Assembly (NCBI GenBank): GCA_021848545.1
Contig: JAJZUL010000001.1
Span: 102,707-166,706, forward strand
Length of the DNA stretch: 64,000 bases
Source of the DNA: Pseudomonadota bacterium
GTDB lineage: Bacteria > Pseudomonadota > Alphaproteobacteria > Rhodospirillales > Magnetospirillaceae
Direction of reading: 5' to 3'
Shown: piece after piece, positions 24,924 through 35,480 of the stretch
Numbering within the stretch: position 1 is the first letter of the stretch
Layout of the letters: each line of letters opens with the position of its first letter
The notes under the pieces: model-generated
The model's input: only the letters and a program-made list of their open reading frames with translations
Databases searched by the model: none
What the model was told of the DNA's origin: nothing
Position numbers and translations under genes: made by a program

Positions 24924-27900
24924 TCAATCCTTCAGCATCACCCCCATCCGCACCGAGCCCCAGTGGCGGCCGGCCACCGCGATCGGAGCGTCGAATTCCT
25001 TGATGATGACGGTTTCCGTCCCCATGTCGCGGGGATAGACCTGGGAGAAATCGGGACGGGTGTTGCGGGCCGCGGTCAGGCTTGCCCTGTCGTCGAAAAG
25101 GCGGCGGTTGCGGCTGTGGGAAATGTTCCAGACGCGGTCGCCCGGCCGTTGCGGTTCGGAATATTTTTTGTTGTGGGTGGCGACATAGCCGTTGCGGTCG
25201 CACACGCAGCAGAAAGCGATTCCGGGTTTCCGGGTCAGGGGCGGTTCGATCAGCGGCGCCACCACCCGATCCGCCAAATCGGTATGGCGCGCCAGCATCT
25301 GCTGGGGATCGGTGCCGTCGACCGGCCGATAATCGACATCGAACAAATCGGCTTCACCGATGTCGCCTGCGGCGATCGCCCGTTCGAAACCGGCGGCGAC
25401 GGCGCTTGCGACCTCGGCGGCGACCGCCGCGTAGGGCGCATCCAACTCCCTGGCCCGCTGCTGCGCCGCCGCCAGAGCGGCCCGGACGGCGGGATCGGCA
25501 TCGGCGAAGCGGACATGCGCGCCCAGGGAACTGACGGCGAGAACCTCGGCCCGTACGGTGCCGACCCCGTCGATGTCGATATGCCCATGGCTTCCGGCCG
25601 CGACGGTGCCGCGGTTCAGTCCCACCAGCGTGCCGCCGTCGGACAGGTCGATGGTCCGGCCCGCCACCTCTTTACCGCCCAGACGTCCGCGGATACCGGC
25701 GACCACCGGCACCCGGTCGGCGGTGCGGCGATCGACCTCGGGTGTCGCCGTCCGCACCACGCTCCTCAAGGCACGGCCGAGATCGTCGATCTGCTCGGCC
25801 ATGCTTTCCATTTGGGTTTCCATCATTTCCGCGTGCCGGCCGGTGGTCGCGGCTTCCTTGGCGACGGCGACGATCCGCTCGCTCACCTCACCCGCCGCCT
25901 GGGCCGATTGCTGGACATTGCGGCTGATCTCCCTGGTGGCGGCGTCCTGTTCCTCGACCGCCGCGGCGACGCTGCCGGCGACCTCCTCGACCTCGTGGAT
26001 ATGTCCGACGACTTCGCCGATGGCGGCGGTCACCCGTCCGGCCATCTCCTTCAGGGTGGTGATGCGGGTGGTAATGTCGCCGGTTTGCTTGGCGGTCTGG
26101 TTGGCCAGATTCTTGACTTCACCGGCGACCACGGCGAAGCCCTTGCCGGCTTCACCGGCCCGGGCCGCCTCGATGGTGGCGTTCAGGGCCAGCAGATTGG
26201 TCTGGCCGGCGATATCGGCGATCACCCCCACCACCTCGTCGATGGCGCCCATGGCCGCGGCAAGCTCGCCGACGGTGGCCGACGCGCCGCCGGCGGCATG
26301 CACCGCCCGAGCGACGGCATCCCGGGAATGTTCGACTTGAACCGAAATTTCGCGGATCGAGGCCGACAATTGTTCCGACGCGCCGGCCACGGCCTGGGCG
26401 TTGGCGAGGCTTTGCTCGGCCGCCGCCGCCACCCGTGCGGCGTTGTCTTCGACGTTGCTGGCCGATTTGGCCATGCGGCCGGCGGTCTCACCGACCCGGC
26501 CGCTTTCCTCGGTCACGCGGGCCACCGCCTCGCCGGTTCGGCTTTCGATGCGATCGGCCATAGCCGCCAGGGCCTGCCGCCGCGCCGCTTCGGCCGCTTC
26601 CCGCTGGCGTTCGCTTTCCTCCGTCATCTCCTCGACGGTCAGGGCCTGTTGCTGGAACACCAGAACGGCGCGGGCCATTTCGCCAAGCTCGTCCGATCGC
26701 TCGGTTTCCGGCACGTCCAGCCCCGTATGTCCGCAGGCGAGATCGCGCATGGTTCCGGTCAGCCTCAAAGCGGGCCGGACGATGCCGCGCGCGATCAACA
26801 GGGCCAACAGACATGACAGGACGAGGCCCAGCCCGGTGAGGGTGTTAAACATGATGAATCGCTGGCGATCCCAGGCGTAGCTCTGTTTCAGCACCCCGGT
26901 CATGGTGACAGACGCCCCATCCTCAAGGCGGGCGAGCCGATCGATGTGGCGGCCCGCCGCGGCCCGCCACGCCTTGGCGGTGACGCCCGCGATTGATCCC
27001 GACGCCAGTTGGTCGCTCAGACTGCTGAAGGTGTCCCCCGTCAGGGCGGTCAACAGCGATCCGAACCGGTTCTGCCAATCCGGCGGCACCGCGGAGCCGA
27101 TCATGGTCAGGCGCTCAGCATCGGCCGCGGACGCCTTGGCCAGCTTGACAGGGGCGCTTTCACTTGCCTTGCCCGCCAGCAGGGCCTGCCCGATCTCCAG
27201 CGCCTGGGACGACCATTCCTTGGCGCGGATGGCGCTGTCGAGAATGGTGAAGGCGGTCCGGGCGTCGGCGGGGGCGTCGGACGGCATGGCCACGTCGTCG
27301 GACATCAGCACCGCGCCGATGACCGTGTTGTAAAAGGTCCGGATGTCGCCGGGGGCCATGGCCGACATGGTGGTGCGCGCCTGCTTCAGGCTGCCGACCA
27401 GGGCGGTGGCGGCGGCGAAGCGGGCCAAAGACGGGTCCGAGGCCACCGGCGCCAGCCGCCGCTTCAGCACGGCGAGGTTTTTGGTCACGGCGGCCACGGC
27501 GGCGCCGGTCGGCTGTCCGGTCAGACGGGCCTGTCGTTCGGCCTGAAGGGCGTTGACCAGGGGCCTGGTGGCGGCGATGACGCCGACCACCTGACGAACA
27601 TGGGCTGCGGCGCCCAAATCATTCACAAGGACCGCATCGTTCCACCCCAGCAAAGCCAGGGCGAGCAGCAGCGGCAAAGCCATCACCGCCCAGACCCGCG
27701 CCTGAATGCGGCCGAAAACGGTCATCCGCAGCCCGCGCACCCACCGCAACGGCAGCACGCCGGCAGCGCAAGACCCGGAGGCGATTCGGCGTTGCCACCG
27801 AAGCAACGCCGCTGACAAGGCGTCGGCCGCCTGGTCGAACGCGCCGCCGCCCCGCATATCGAGATGGGCGCCCGCCGAATCGCCCTTCAGCGCCTTGGCC

Positions 27901-28145
27901 AGAGTCGTACCGGCGGCGCGGTGGAAATCGGTATGAAGTTGAAAAACGGTGCGGTAATCCTCCGACGCCTTCATCGCATCCGGGATGGTCGGACCGCGCA
28001 GCCACTGGCCGAAAGCGCAGCGATCGTCAGCGGAGACTTCGCCGGGATCGTGGTCGCTGTGCCCGTTATCGGCGGCATGCGCGAGCCGCGCCTTCCAGGC
28101 ATTGTGAGCGCCGAACGCTTTGGCGATTTCCCGGATGATGTTCAT
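24924..28145 (-). CDS. Methyl-accepting chemotaxis protein with CZB, NIT-like, PilZ and Cache-like domains
   Basis: This is a 1073-residue chemoreceptor. An N-terminal chemoreceptor zinc-binding-like domain (about 12-115) has [14 protein letters not shown] and HTDFHRAA. A transmembrane helix (about 135-155) leads to a helical NIT-like periplasmic sensor with an ALQAERQ segment. A second helix (about 432-455), HAMP, and the MCP signalling domain with hairpin [17 protein letters not shown] follow. Near 800-882 is a PilZ domain with RTADR and DLSDGG, the c-di-GMP-binding signature. The end is a Cache/PAS-like domain ([31 protein letters not shown]). The start at 28145 follows GAGGGCAGCA. It lies directly downstream of the GGDEF/EAL gene on the same strand. 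Confidence 0.88.
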   Translation of the reverse strand: MNIIREIAKAFGAHNAWKARLAHAADNGHSDHDPGEVSADDRCAFGQWLRGPTIPDAMKASEDYRTVFQLHTDFHRAAGTTLAKALKGDSAGAHLDMRGGGAFDQAADALSAALLRWQRRIASGSCAAGVLPLRWVRGLRMTVFGRIQARVWAVMALPLLLALALLGWNDAVLVNDLGAAAHVRQVVGVIAATRPLVNALQAERQARLTGQPTGAAVAAVTKNLAVLKRRLAPVASDPSLARFAAATALVGSLKQARTTMSAMAPGDIRTFYNTVIGAVLMSDDVAMPSDAPADARTAFTILDSAIRAKEWSSQALEIGQALLAGKASESAPVKLAKASAADAERLTMIGSAVPPDWQNRFGSLLTALTGDTFSSLSDQLASGSIAGVTAKAWRAAAGRHIDRLARLEDGASVTMTGVLKQSYAWDRQRFIMFNTLTGLGLVLSCLLALLIARGIVRPALRLTGTMRDLACGHTGLDVPETERSDELGEMARAVLVFQQQALTVEEMTEESERQREAAEAARRQALAAMADRIESRTGEAVARVTEESGRVGETAGRMAKSASNVEDNAARVAAAAEQSLANAQAVAGASEQLSASIREISVQVEHSRDAVARAVHAAGGASATVGELAAAMGAIDEVVGVIADIAGQTNLLALNATIEAARAGEAGKGFAVVAGEVKNLANQTAKQTGDITTRITTLKEMAGRVTAAIGEVVGHIHEVEEVAGSVAAAVEEQDAATREISRNVQQSAQAAGEVSERIVAVAKEAATTGRHAEMMETQMESMAEQIDDLGRALRSVVRTATPEVDRRTADRVPVVAGIRGRLGGKEVAGRTIDLSDGGTLVGLNRGTVAAGSHGHIDIDGVGTVRAEVLAVSSLGAHVRFADADPAVRAALAAAQQRARELDAPYAAVAAEVASAVAAGFERAIAAGDIGEADLFDVDYRPVDGTDPQQMLARHTDLADRVVAPLIEPPLTRKPGIAFCCVCDRNGYVATHNKKYSEPQRPGDRVWNISHSRNRRLFDDRASLTAARNTRPDFSQVYPRDMGTETVIIKEFDAPIAVAGRHWGSVRMGVMLKD

Positions 28146-28287
28146 TGCTGCCCTCTGTAAACGCGGTAAGCGGACGAATGCGTCGGAAAATTTTTCCAAC
28201 ACGACGAGCACGAAACGACGAATGTCCAAACAAATAGTGTGTTTTAAGCGCGCAAGAACAATTACCGCTCTCAATTATAGTTGTTAT

Positions 28288-31200
28288 TTAATAAATACCT
28301 TCAATTTGCCGCGCATCGCCTTTCAATACCGTTTTTTCGCGATACGTATCCATGATGGCGTTCAGGAAGGCGTTTTCAGCCAGGATCAGATCGTCCAGGG
28401 TGACGGTCTCCGTTCCCGCCATCGCCTCGTCCCGCACCCGGTCAATGGCGGCGTGATAGGCCGTGTGCAGGGCGAAGAGAGGGTGATCCCCGGCCAAGCC
28501 CATATCCCGCAAATCCTCCTCCACCATGCAGTGCCCGGTTTCGGACAAGGTTCGGCTGAGCAGTCGCGGCGTCAGGAGCGCCACCCGTTTCAGGGAATTG
28601 TGATTGACGAGATGCCGGGCATAAACGCCGAGCAGGCTTTTCGGCCGGCGGTGGATCGCCGGCGGCGGGCGACCGACAAAGGCGACAAGCTCGGCGAACG
28701 GCATGGGACGGCCGATTTCGTACCCTTGCAGGGCGGGAACCCCCATCACGCACAGGGCGTCGAAGATGTCTTCGCTTTCCACCCCCTCCACCACCAGTTC
28801 CACCCCAAGTCCCTCGGCCAGATCGAGAATCGCGGCGACGAAATGCAGATCCTCGGCCCGTTGCTCCAGGGTGCGGACGAACCCCTGGTCGAGTTTGATC
28901 TTGTCCACCGGCAAGGTCTTCAGGCGCAGCAGCGACGAATAGGCGCTGCCGACATCGTCGATGGCCAGACGCACGCCCTCTTTTTTCAGGGCGTCCAGAT
29001 GTTCCAGCGTCCTGAAGTGATGGTCGAAGGCGCTTCCCTCCAGGATTTCCAGGTAGATGCGCTCGGGTGCGATCGTCGTGCCGCCGATGATTTCCTGCAA
29101 ACGGGCGACGCAGCGGTCCGAAACGTTGCGGGGGTCCAGATTGATCGAAACCCACAGCCGGTACCCCGCTTCATCCAGCTTTTCCAGATCGGTCAGCGCC
29201 TGCCGCAGGACGCGGCAACTGAGATCGAACAGATCGTCGATGGCGAGACCGGGAACGAACTCGGCCGGGGAAATAATACGGCCGGACCCGTCCTCCAGCC
29301 GGGCCAGGGCTTCCACCCCGACGATCGCGCCTTTCCCGGTATCGAGGATCGGCTGGTAAAAGATGCGCAGACCGCTGCCCAGCAGCAGCGCCTGGGCGGC
29401 GGTTTCCCGTCGCGGCGCATCCTCGCCGTACCGCATCCAGAATCGCCGCCGCTGGCCTTTCAGCGCCTTGCTGGCGTACAGGGCCTGATCGGCATAGCGC
29501 AGCAGCGCTTCGGGATTGTCGGTGTCGGTCTCGGGATACAGGCACAACCCGGCGCTGACCTCCACTTTCACCGTCAGCGTTTCCAACAGGGGAATGGGGG
29601 CGGCAATGGCCGCCTCCACCTTGTTCAGGACGGCGGCCACTTCGTCGAGACCGTCGCAATCCTCGACCAGCAGCACGAATTCGTCGCCGCCGAGACGGGC
29701 GACGAAATCGGTTCGGCGCAGCGTGTTCTGGAAGCGCTGCCCGACGGCCCGTAAAACCGCGTCGCCGATATCGTGGCCATGGGTGTCGTTGACCGGCTTG
29801 AAGCCGTCCAGATCCATCATCACCACCGCCAGAACCTTGCCGGAGCGGTTGGCGCGGGCCACCGCCTTGTCGAATTCGGAATCCAGGGCGCGGCGGTTGG
29901 GCAGTCCCGTCAGCCGGTCGAACAACGCCTGACGCGACAATTCCTGGTTCAATTGATGGCGCCGGGTCACGTCCTCGACGGTCCACACCGTCCAATCCGG
30001 CTGCCCCGCCAATGCCGTGACATGAAAATCCCCGATGACGATGCCACTGTCCCGCCGCCGCATCTGCACCGAAACGACCAGGGTTTCCCCTTTGGCGTCG
30101 ATTTCGCCATAGGCGCGTTCGACCCGCCGCCATTCCTCGTTGTCGGCGCACAAGATCCGGATCGGCAATCCCCGCATCTCCGCCGGGTGCCGTCCGAGCA
30201 TCTCGGCGCCGCGGCCGTTCACCTGCTCGATGGTTCGGCCTTTGACCAGCAGCGTCATCACCGCCGAATTGTTGAAAAGCGCGTCCCGTAAATTACGGCT
30301 TTCGATCATTTCCAAACCGCGGGAAATATCGAGAGCCAGCTCCTCCAGCAGCGCGCGCAAGGCATGATCGAAAACGTCGCGCTGCGAATGGTAGAAGGAC
30401 ACGACCCCCCAAATCTCGCCGTGGCGGAAAATCGGAAGCGAGGCATTGGAAACGAAGCCGTGTTCCCGCAGGCGATCCAGCCACGGCGCCGTGGCTGGAT
30501 TGGCCATCAGATCCCCCCGGAACAAGGCGCGCTTTTCCCGCCACACCGTCCCGGTCACGCCCAGGCCTTCGGGAATGGCGCTGTCCGTGGAAATCCTCAA
30601 ACCGGCCAGATAGGCGGTTTTGCCGGCGGCCGTGACGAAATCGAACCATCCGTCCCGATCCGGGCGAGCGATCGCCGCCAGTTCCACATGGCCGTAACGG
30701 ACGGCGAGATCGCAGATTCTTCTCAAAAAGGCCGCCTCGTCGATGGCGGCGGACACCTCCTGGTTGACGTGCGCCAGCAGGGTGTTGAAATCGCTCAAAT
30801 TCTCTCGAACGGTGACGTCCTCGATGGTCCACACCGTCCATCCATCGCGTCCCTCCAAAGGCAGGCCGGAAAAATCGCCGATGCGGATGCCGCCATCCTT
30901 GTGGCGCATCCGCACGGAAGCGACGCGGACCCGACCGCAGCTTTCGATTCCCGCATAGGCCTCGCCGACCCGGCGCCATTCCTCGCCATCGGCGTAAAGA
31001 ATGCTGGTCGGCTGTCCCGCCAGCTCTTCGGGCAGCCACCCCAGCATCTCGGCGCCGCGGGCATTGGCCCGCTGAATGACCCGGTCCTTGGCGAGAATCG
31101 TCATCACCGCCGTATTGTGGAACAAAGCGGTTTCCAGACCGCGGCTTTCGATGGCTTCCAGCCCACGGGTGATGTTCTGACTCAGTTCCTCCAACAGAAC

Positions 31201-33450
31201 ATGCAAGTCCCGGTCGAAAACGTTCGCGTCGGCGTGATAAATGGAAAAAACGGCCCACATTTCCCCGTTACGGAAAATGGGCAGGGAGGCGGTCGCGTTG
31301 AATCCGTGAGCGCGATAACGCTCCCGCCATGGCGACAGCGGCGGGTACGTGTCGAAATCATCGACGAAGACCGCTTTGGCGGTCCGCCAGGCGGCGCCGC
31401 TGGGACCGCATCCTTCGGGCAGAGCGGGATCGGTTGAGATCGCCACGCCGTCCAGATAAGAGACGTCACCGGCGGCGGCGGGAAACGTGAACCGATTGTC
31501 CGGCCCCGGGACGGCGATCACCGCCAGTTCCACATGGGCATAGCGGACCGCCAGCGCGCAGATTTTCTGCAACAGCGCCATTTCGTCGTTGGCGACGGCG
31601 ATTTCCAGGTTGATTTGCCCCAGCAGCGCATTGAAGTCGCTGAGACGTTGCAGGCGCGCCGAGGAGTCCCGAAGCGCCGCCTCCATCGTCCTCTGGTCGG
31701 TAACGTCCATGCCCAGGGCGATGACATGGGCGGGATCGCCCTTGTCATCGTCGAGAATGGTATTGACCCAGCGGAACAGGCGTTTGACGCCCGACCGGGA
31801 AACCCAATGGTTTTCGACGTCGCGAGGAATGGTCCGGCTACGCATGGCCTCGAACACGCCGCTCACGCGGGGACGTTCATCCTCGGGAATGAATCGCGTC
31901 CAGAAATAAGGCCGGCCGCGCACATCGTCCATGTCGTAGCCCATGAAGCGTTCGGCCGCCTCGTTCATCCGCTCGATTTCGCCCTTGTCGTTGATGACCA
32001 GCGCCACCGCGCCGACGGCATTGAACAACTTTTCATTGAAGGCCAGTTCCCGGGCGATCTCGCGCTTGCGTACCAGATCGGTCAGGGCGATTCCGATCGA
32101 CAGGGCCACCTGTTCGAGAAGCCGGCGCACCGCTTCCGAAAAATGACCGACGGCGGTTTCCTCCACCACCAGGACCGCGTTCGGCCGGGACTCGCCGGCG
32201 ATGAAGATCGGCCACGCCATCACCGCCCGTACCCGCGTCAGCACCGGATCGGCCGCCTGAACCGCTTTCAGCATCGGATTGGCCTGGGGGTCGAAGGGAC
32301 CGATCGGCCGGCCTTCATGAAAGGCGCGGCTGGCCGCCATCCGCCCTTCCGGTTGTCGTTCCGGATCGCTGGACGGGCGAAGCGCCAGCATCGCCGTCCG
32401 CAGCGCCTCGCTTTCGGCGGCGGCGGCGATCGGCCGCAGCCAGGAATCGCGCTCGTCGGGTATGGCGATGAACGCCCCGCATGCGCCCGTCTCCGTCACC
32501 ACCAGATCGACGACCCGCTGAAAAATGTCACGTTCCCGATGCTGGCTTTGCAGATCCTGCATGATCCGCACGGCGGCGGCCTGATAGCGCCGCAGCCGGA
32601 CCGCCTGCCCGTAAAGCCAGGCGACGGCCACATCGCCGGCCAACAGCAGCAGCAGAGCCACAGCCAGGAACGCCGCCCGCTGTTCCATGCCGGCCCTGAA
32701 CGCGCGGGCGAAAGCGGCGCCGCTCCATCCGGCCCGCACACTCCAGGGAAAACCGGGAACGGCACGGAACACCGATCCCGCCGCCGCCGGCAATGACGTG
32801 TCCGGCGGCGCCCAGCCGCCGCCCGTCCATACCGAAGCCATTCGGCCGGATCGGCCGAACAGCCGGACCTGGAGATCGGGTGCGGTGTGAATGCGGCGTA
32901 AGGCGGACAGACGGAACGGCGAACCGATGAAGCCGAGCACCTGGCCGCGGTTATCGCGAATCCTTTGGCGCATGGTCAGCACCCACCCCCGCGCCCGCGC
33001 CGCGTAGGTGACCCGTCCCAGCAATTGGTCGGGATGCGCCGGCAGGGAAACGAATTCGCCGGCCGGGGTGATCGGCCGGGACGGTTGGCGACGGCTTGAC
33101 CAGATGATGGCGTTTCCGGTCGGATTCTGGATATTGATGCCGAAAATATCGGGATGAGCGCGCTGATAATCGGCGAACGCCGCTTGAACGGCGGCGTCGG
33201 GCAGCAATTTTCCGGACTGATTGTTGAAAAACACGGTGCGCAGAAATTTCAGCGCCGCATAACGCCGTTCCAACTGATAGGAGACGGCATTCGCCACCTG
33301 ATTGGCCGTGTTCGCCGAAACGTATTTGAAATGCTCGGTCAGGTGACGCCGGAATTGGACCGTCGAATAAGCGAACACGAACAAATACACCATCGCCACC
33401 GCGGCAAATCCCGCATGCAGCGATGCGAAGCGAAGACCATCCCGACTCAT
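28288..33450 (-). CDS. Membrane-bound GAF/PAS/GGDEF/EAL c-di-GMP signalling protein with a His-rich C-terminal domain
   Basis: This is a 1720-residue sensor. A periplasmic Cache-like domain (about 36-255) lies between two transmembrane helices. Next come GAF, PAS, then two tandem GAF-PAS modules that resemble each other (about 600-884 and 884-1165). The GGDEF domain has LGGDEF and an upstream RRTD inhibitory site, so it looks catalytically competent. The EAL domain keeps VEALARL, NLD, IDDVGSAYSSL, KIKLDQGFV, EGVE and QGYEIG. The final 115 residues (HCMVEEDL, HPLFALHTAYH) form a possible metal-binding helical domain, duplicated at 24526-24820. The start at 33450 is chosen from several ATGs. 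An AT-rich upstream stretch at 33570-33640 probably holds the promoter. Confidence 0.9.
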   Translation of the reverse strand: MSRDGLRFASLHAGFAAVAMVYLFVFAYSTVQFRRHLTEHFKYVSANTANQVANAVSYQLERRYAALKFLRTVFFNNQSGKLLPDAAVQAAFADYQRAHPDIFGINIQNPTGNAIIWSSRRQPSRPITPAGEFVSLPAHPDQLLGRVTYAARARGWVLTMRQRIRDNRGQVLGFIGSPFRLSALRRIHTAPDLQVRLFGRSGRMASVWTGGGWAPPDTSLPAAAGSVFRAVPGFPWSVRAGWSGAAFARAFRAGMEQRAAFLAVALLLLLAGDVAVAWLYGQAVRLRRYQAAAVRIMQDLQSQHRERDIFQRVVDLVVTETGACGAFIAIPDERDSWLRPIAAAAESEALRTAMLALRPSSDPERQPEGRMAASRAFHEGRPIGPFDPQANPMLKAVQAADPVLTRVRAVMAWPIFIAGESRPNAVLVVEETAVGHFSEAVRRLLEQVALSIGIALTDLVRKREIARELAFNEKLFNAVGAVALVINDKGEIERMNEAAERFMGYDMDDVRGRPYFWTRFIPEDERPRVSGVFEAMRSRTIPRDVENHWVSRSGVKRLFRWVNTILDDDKGDPAHVIALGMDVTDQRTMEAALRDSSARLQRLSDFNALLGQINLEIAVANDEMALLQKICALAVRYAHVELAVIAVPGPDNRFTFPAAAGDVSYLDGVAISTDPALPEGCGPSGAAWRTAKAVFVDDFDTYPPLSPWRERYRAHGFNATASLPIFRNGEMWAVFSIYHADANVFDRDLHVLLEELSQNITRGLEAIESRGLETALFHNTAVMTILAKDRVIQRANARGAEMLGWLPEELAGQPTSILYADGEEWRRVGEAYAGIESCGRVRVASVRMRHKDGGIRIGDFSGLPLEGRDGWTVWTIEDVTVRENLSDFNTLLAHVNQEVSAAIDEAAFLRRICDLAVRYGHVELAAIARPDRDGWFDFVTAAGKTAYLAGLRISTDSAIPEGLGVTGTVWREKRALFRGDLMANPATAPWLDRLREHGFVSNASLPIFRHGEIWGVVSFYHSQRDVFDHALRALLEELALDISRGLEMIESRNLRDALFNNSAVMTLLVKGRTIEQVNGRGAEMLGRHPAEMRGLPIRILCADNEEWRRVERAYGEIDAKGETLVVSVQMRRRDSGIVIGDFHVTALAGQPDWTVWTVEDVTRRHQLNQELSRQALFDRLTGLPNRRALDSEFDKAVARANRSGKVLAVVMMDLDGFKPVNDTHGHDIGDAVLRAVGQRFQNTLRRTDFVARLGGDEFVLLVEDCDGLDEVAAVLNKVEAAIAAPIPLLETLTVKVEVSAGLCLYPETDTDNPEALLRYADQALYASKALKGQRRRFWMRYGEDAPRRETAAQALLLGSGLRIFYQPILDTGKGAIVGVEALARLEDGSGRIISPAEFVPGLAIDDLFDLSCRVLRQALTDLEKLDEAGYRLWVSINLDPRNVSDRCVARLQEIIGGTTIAPERIYLEILEGSAFDHHFRTLEHLDALKKEGVRLAIDDVGSAYSSLLRLKTLPVDKIKLDQGFVRTLEQRAEDLHFVAAILDLAEGLGVELVVEGVESEDIFDALCVMGVPALQGYEIGRPMPFAELVAFVGRPPPAIHRRPKSLLGVYARHLVNHNSLKRVALLTPRLLSRTLSETGHCMVEEDLRDMGLAGDHPLFALHTAYHAAIDRVRDEAMAGTETVTLDDLILAENAFLNAIMDTYREKTVLKGDARQIEGIY

Positions 33451-33693
33451 GGCGACGTGCCTCATCCCTGGCGACATCGACGTCACTCCCCCGCCGCCGC
33501 CGGGCCGGCGGCGACCGCGCTCAGTCACTCAATTGTACGGGAGGTGCCGAATTTCCGACGTTCGGCCTACATAACCGCCTCTAAATACTAATAACATAAT
33601 ATTGACTGGAACGTTCTAAACAAACATTTTTCCGCGCCATTTCCACACAATTCAGGTCCAATGCTCCAAATGGGGAACAGTCCTTTGGCGTAT
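33451..33693. other. Upstream region of the GGDEF/EAL gene
   Basis: No gene is seen. The stretch 33575-33640 is strongly AT-rich compared with the surroundings and is a likely minus-strand promoter zone. The specific -35/-10 pair cannot be fixed by eye. Confidence 0.4.
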
Positions 33694-33828
33694 TCAACTT
33701 TCAATCATCCGATCGAACGGGGGCGTCAACAGTGCCGGCAATTCGGCGAGACTGCGCACCTCGTGGTCCGGCGCTCCCGGCAACCGCTCGCGCCGCTGGC
33801 CGTAGCGGTTGCACCACACCACACGCAT
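33694..33828 (-). pseudogene. C-terminal remnant of a type II haloacid dehalogenase (HAD)
   Basis: The minus-strand frame gives MRVVWCNRYGQRRERLPGAP followed by DHEVRSLAELPALLTPPF. This is the characteristic end of (S)-2-haloacid dehalogenase-type HAD proteins (VxWxNRxG...LPGxPDxEIxSLxELPxLL). An in-frame TAG lies immediately upstream, and no further HAD sequence is found before the inverted-repeat element at 33870. Only about 44 codons remain. Confidence 0.7.
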
Positions 33829-33869
33829 CGCCTACGGCTCCCTACAACGTCATCCCCCGGCCAGCGCTG

Positions 33870-34017
33870 TTAGAGCCCGACCCGAAAATCGCCATGGCGG
33901 CCTGCAAATGGCGGTTTTCTGCGCATCCGCTGCTCACGTACATGAAGTACGCTCCGCTGCGGGTCTCGAAAACCGCCATTTTCGGCTCACCCCGCCGATT
34001 TTTGGGTCGGGCTCTTA
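33870..34017. repeat. 148-base inverted-repeat element
   Basis: The 23-base ends are inverted repeats with two mismatches: the left arm is GTTAGAGCCCGACCCGAAAA plus TCG, and the right arm is its near complement, ending GGGTCGGGCTCTTAC. A second inner inverted pair (AAATGGCGGTTTTC / GAAAACCGCCATTTT) and a small palindrome (TACATGAAGTA) make a long hairpin. No coding capacity is evident. It separates the HAD relic from the DAACS gene. Confidence 0.75.
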
Positions 34018-34151
34018 CACCACTCGGGAGCATATTCCCAACGTAAAAGCCGCACCCACCGACAATATAACGGAACGATAGATATAAATAAAGCGTGATG
34101 GATCGTCGTCATGGAATCAGAACGTCGCCCCTTGAATCTGAAGCACGACGC

Positions 34152-35480
34152 TCAGGCGGCGTCCGCCACCGCATTCACAACCGCCTCCTCGCGGGCGCAC
34201 AGGACCGCCGCCAGGGCGCAACTTCCGAATACGTTGGTGACGGTGCGGAACACCTCGATGACGGGATCGACGGCGAGGAACAGGACCATCGCCGCGCCGA
34301 TCGGCAACCCCAAAGGCCCGCAGACCACCCCCACCAGGGTGATGGCGAGAAGGCCGCTGGCCCCGCTCGCCGCCAGCCCCGCCGCCACCGATCCGGCGAC
34401 CACCAGCGCCAATTGCGGGAGATGAAGGGGAACGCCGTAAAGCTGGGCGATGAACAGGGTCGACACGGCGAAATAGATCACCGGCCCGACCCGGCACAGG
34501 GTGATCCCCAGCGGCACCACCAGTTCCAGGTCGCGCCGGCTGATGCGAAGCGTTCCCGACATCCTGTCGATCACCGACGGGATGCAAGCGACGCTGTCGC
34601 GGGTGCCTATCGCCATCAGCAGCGGTTCGCGCAGGGCGATCATGCCGACCAGCACGCCCCGGCCGCTACGCCGGCCGACCGCTGCGGCCGACAACGCCAG
34701 CAACACCCCCGCCCCGGCAAGCTGGGCCAGGACGAACAGCGCCATCGCCTGCAGCGCTCCGGCGTTGGCCCCCGACGTGAACCGGCCCACCAGCGGCGCC
34801 ACCGTGACGCACATGGCGATGGGCAGCAGGGTGTTGGCCCCCCGCATCATGGTCTGGCAGCTATGAAAGCCGACCTCCATCATTTCGATCATCGCGTTGC
34901 CGCGGCCCCTGGACGTCGCCCCCAGGGCCAGGCCGAACAGCACCGAGAAGATCACCACCTGCAACCGGTGGCCCCGGCTGAGCGCATGGAAAATGTTGTC
35001 GGGTACCACGTGGGCTAATGTTTCCGACATTTTTTGAATCCGGTCGGGTCCCGCCCGCGGCGCCGTCAGGCTGACCTTGGCATCGGCGGCGAAGGCATTG
35101 GTCGCCGTGTCGACCATTTGTCCCAGGGCCACTTCCGCGGCCGGCGGCAGTTCGCCCGGCGCCAGCAACTGGCCGGTTCCCACCCCCACGGCGGCGGCGA
35201 TCACCATCCACAACAGGATCGCCCCCACCAGACGCCCGATTTCGGTTCCGGCGCTCCACCGGCTCCACAGCCGGGCCAGACTGACGACGATGGCCGAGAC
35301 CATGAACGGCAGGACCAGCACATTGAGCAGGGTGACGTACAGTTGCCCCACCGGCGCCAGGGCCGCGGCCAGATCGGCCCGCCCCAACCCGACCGCGATC
35401 CCCGCCGCCACCCCACCCAGCATCGCCGCCGGATGGGACATCAGTCGCAGTCCCGAGGAAAACAAGGATGACGGAGTCAT
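34152..35480 (-). CDS. Divergent DAACS-fold (dicarboxylate/amino acid symporter-like) transporter, paralogue 2
   Basis: This 442-residue membrane protein has the GltP/DctA elevator-transporter layout. It has a conserved PFMVSAIVVSLARL region, the HP1-equivalent TRDSVACIPSVID, and VPLGITLCRVGP in the TM7 position. The TM8-like segment is VDPVIEVFRTVTNVFGSCALAA. The canonical sodium motif NMDGT aligns with CRVGP (about 328-332), and the sodium-site aspartate of TM8 is replaced, while the arginine is kept. The ATG at 35480 overlaps the upstream paralogue's stop as ATGA. The long frame reaching 36188 is an artefact of overlap. Confidence 0.87.
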   Translation of the reverse strand: MTPSSLFSSGLRLMSHPAAMLGGVAAGIAVGLGRADLAAALAPVGQLYVTLLNVLVLPFMVSAIVVSLARLWSRWSAGTEIGRLVGAILLWMVIAAAVGVGTGQLLAPGELPPAAEVALGQMVDTATNAFAADAKVSLTAPRAGPDRIQKMSETLAHVVPDNIFHALSRGHRLQVVIFSVLFGLALGATSRGRGNAMIEMMEVGFHSCQTMMRGANTLLPIAMCVTVAPLVGRFTSGANAGALQAMALFVLAQLAGAGVLLALSAAAVGRRSGRGVLVGMIALREPLLMAIGTRDSVACIPSVIDRMSGTLRISRRDLELVVPLGITLCRVGPVIYFAVSTLFIAQLYGVPLHLPQLALVVAGSVAAGLAASGASGLLAITLVGVVCGPLGLPIGAAMVLFLAVDPVIEVFRTVTNVFGSCALAAVLCAREEAVVNAVADAA

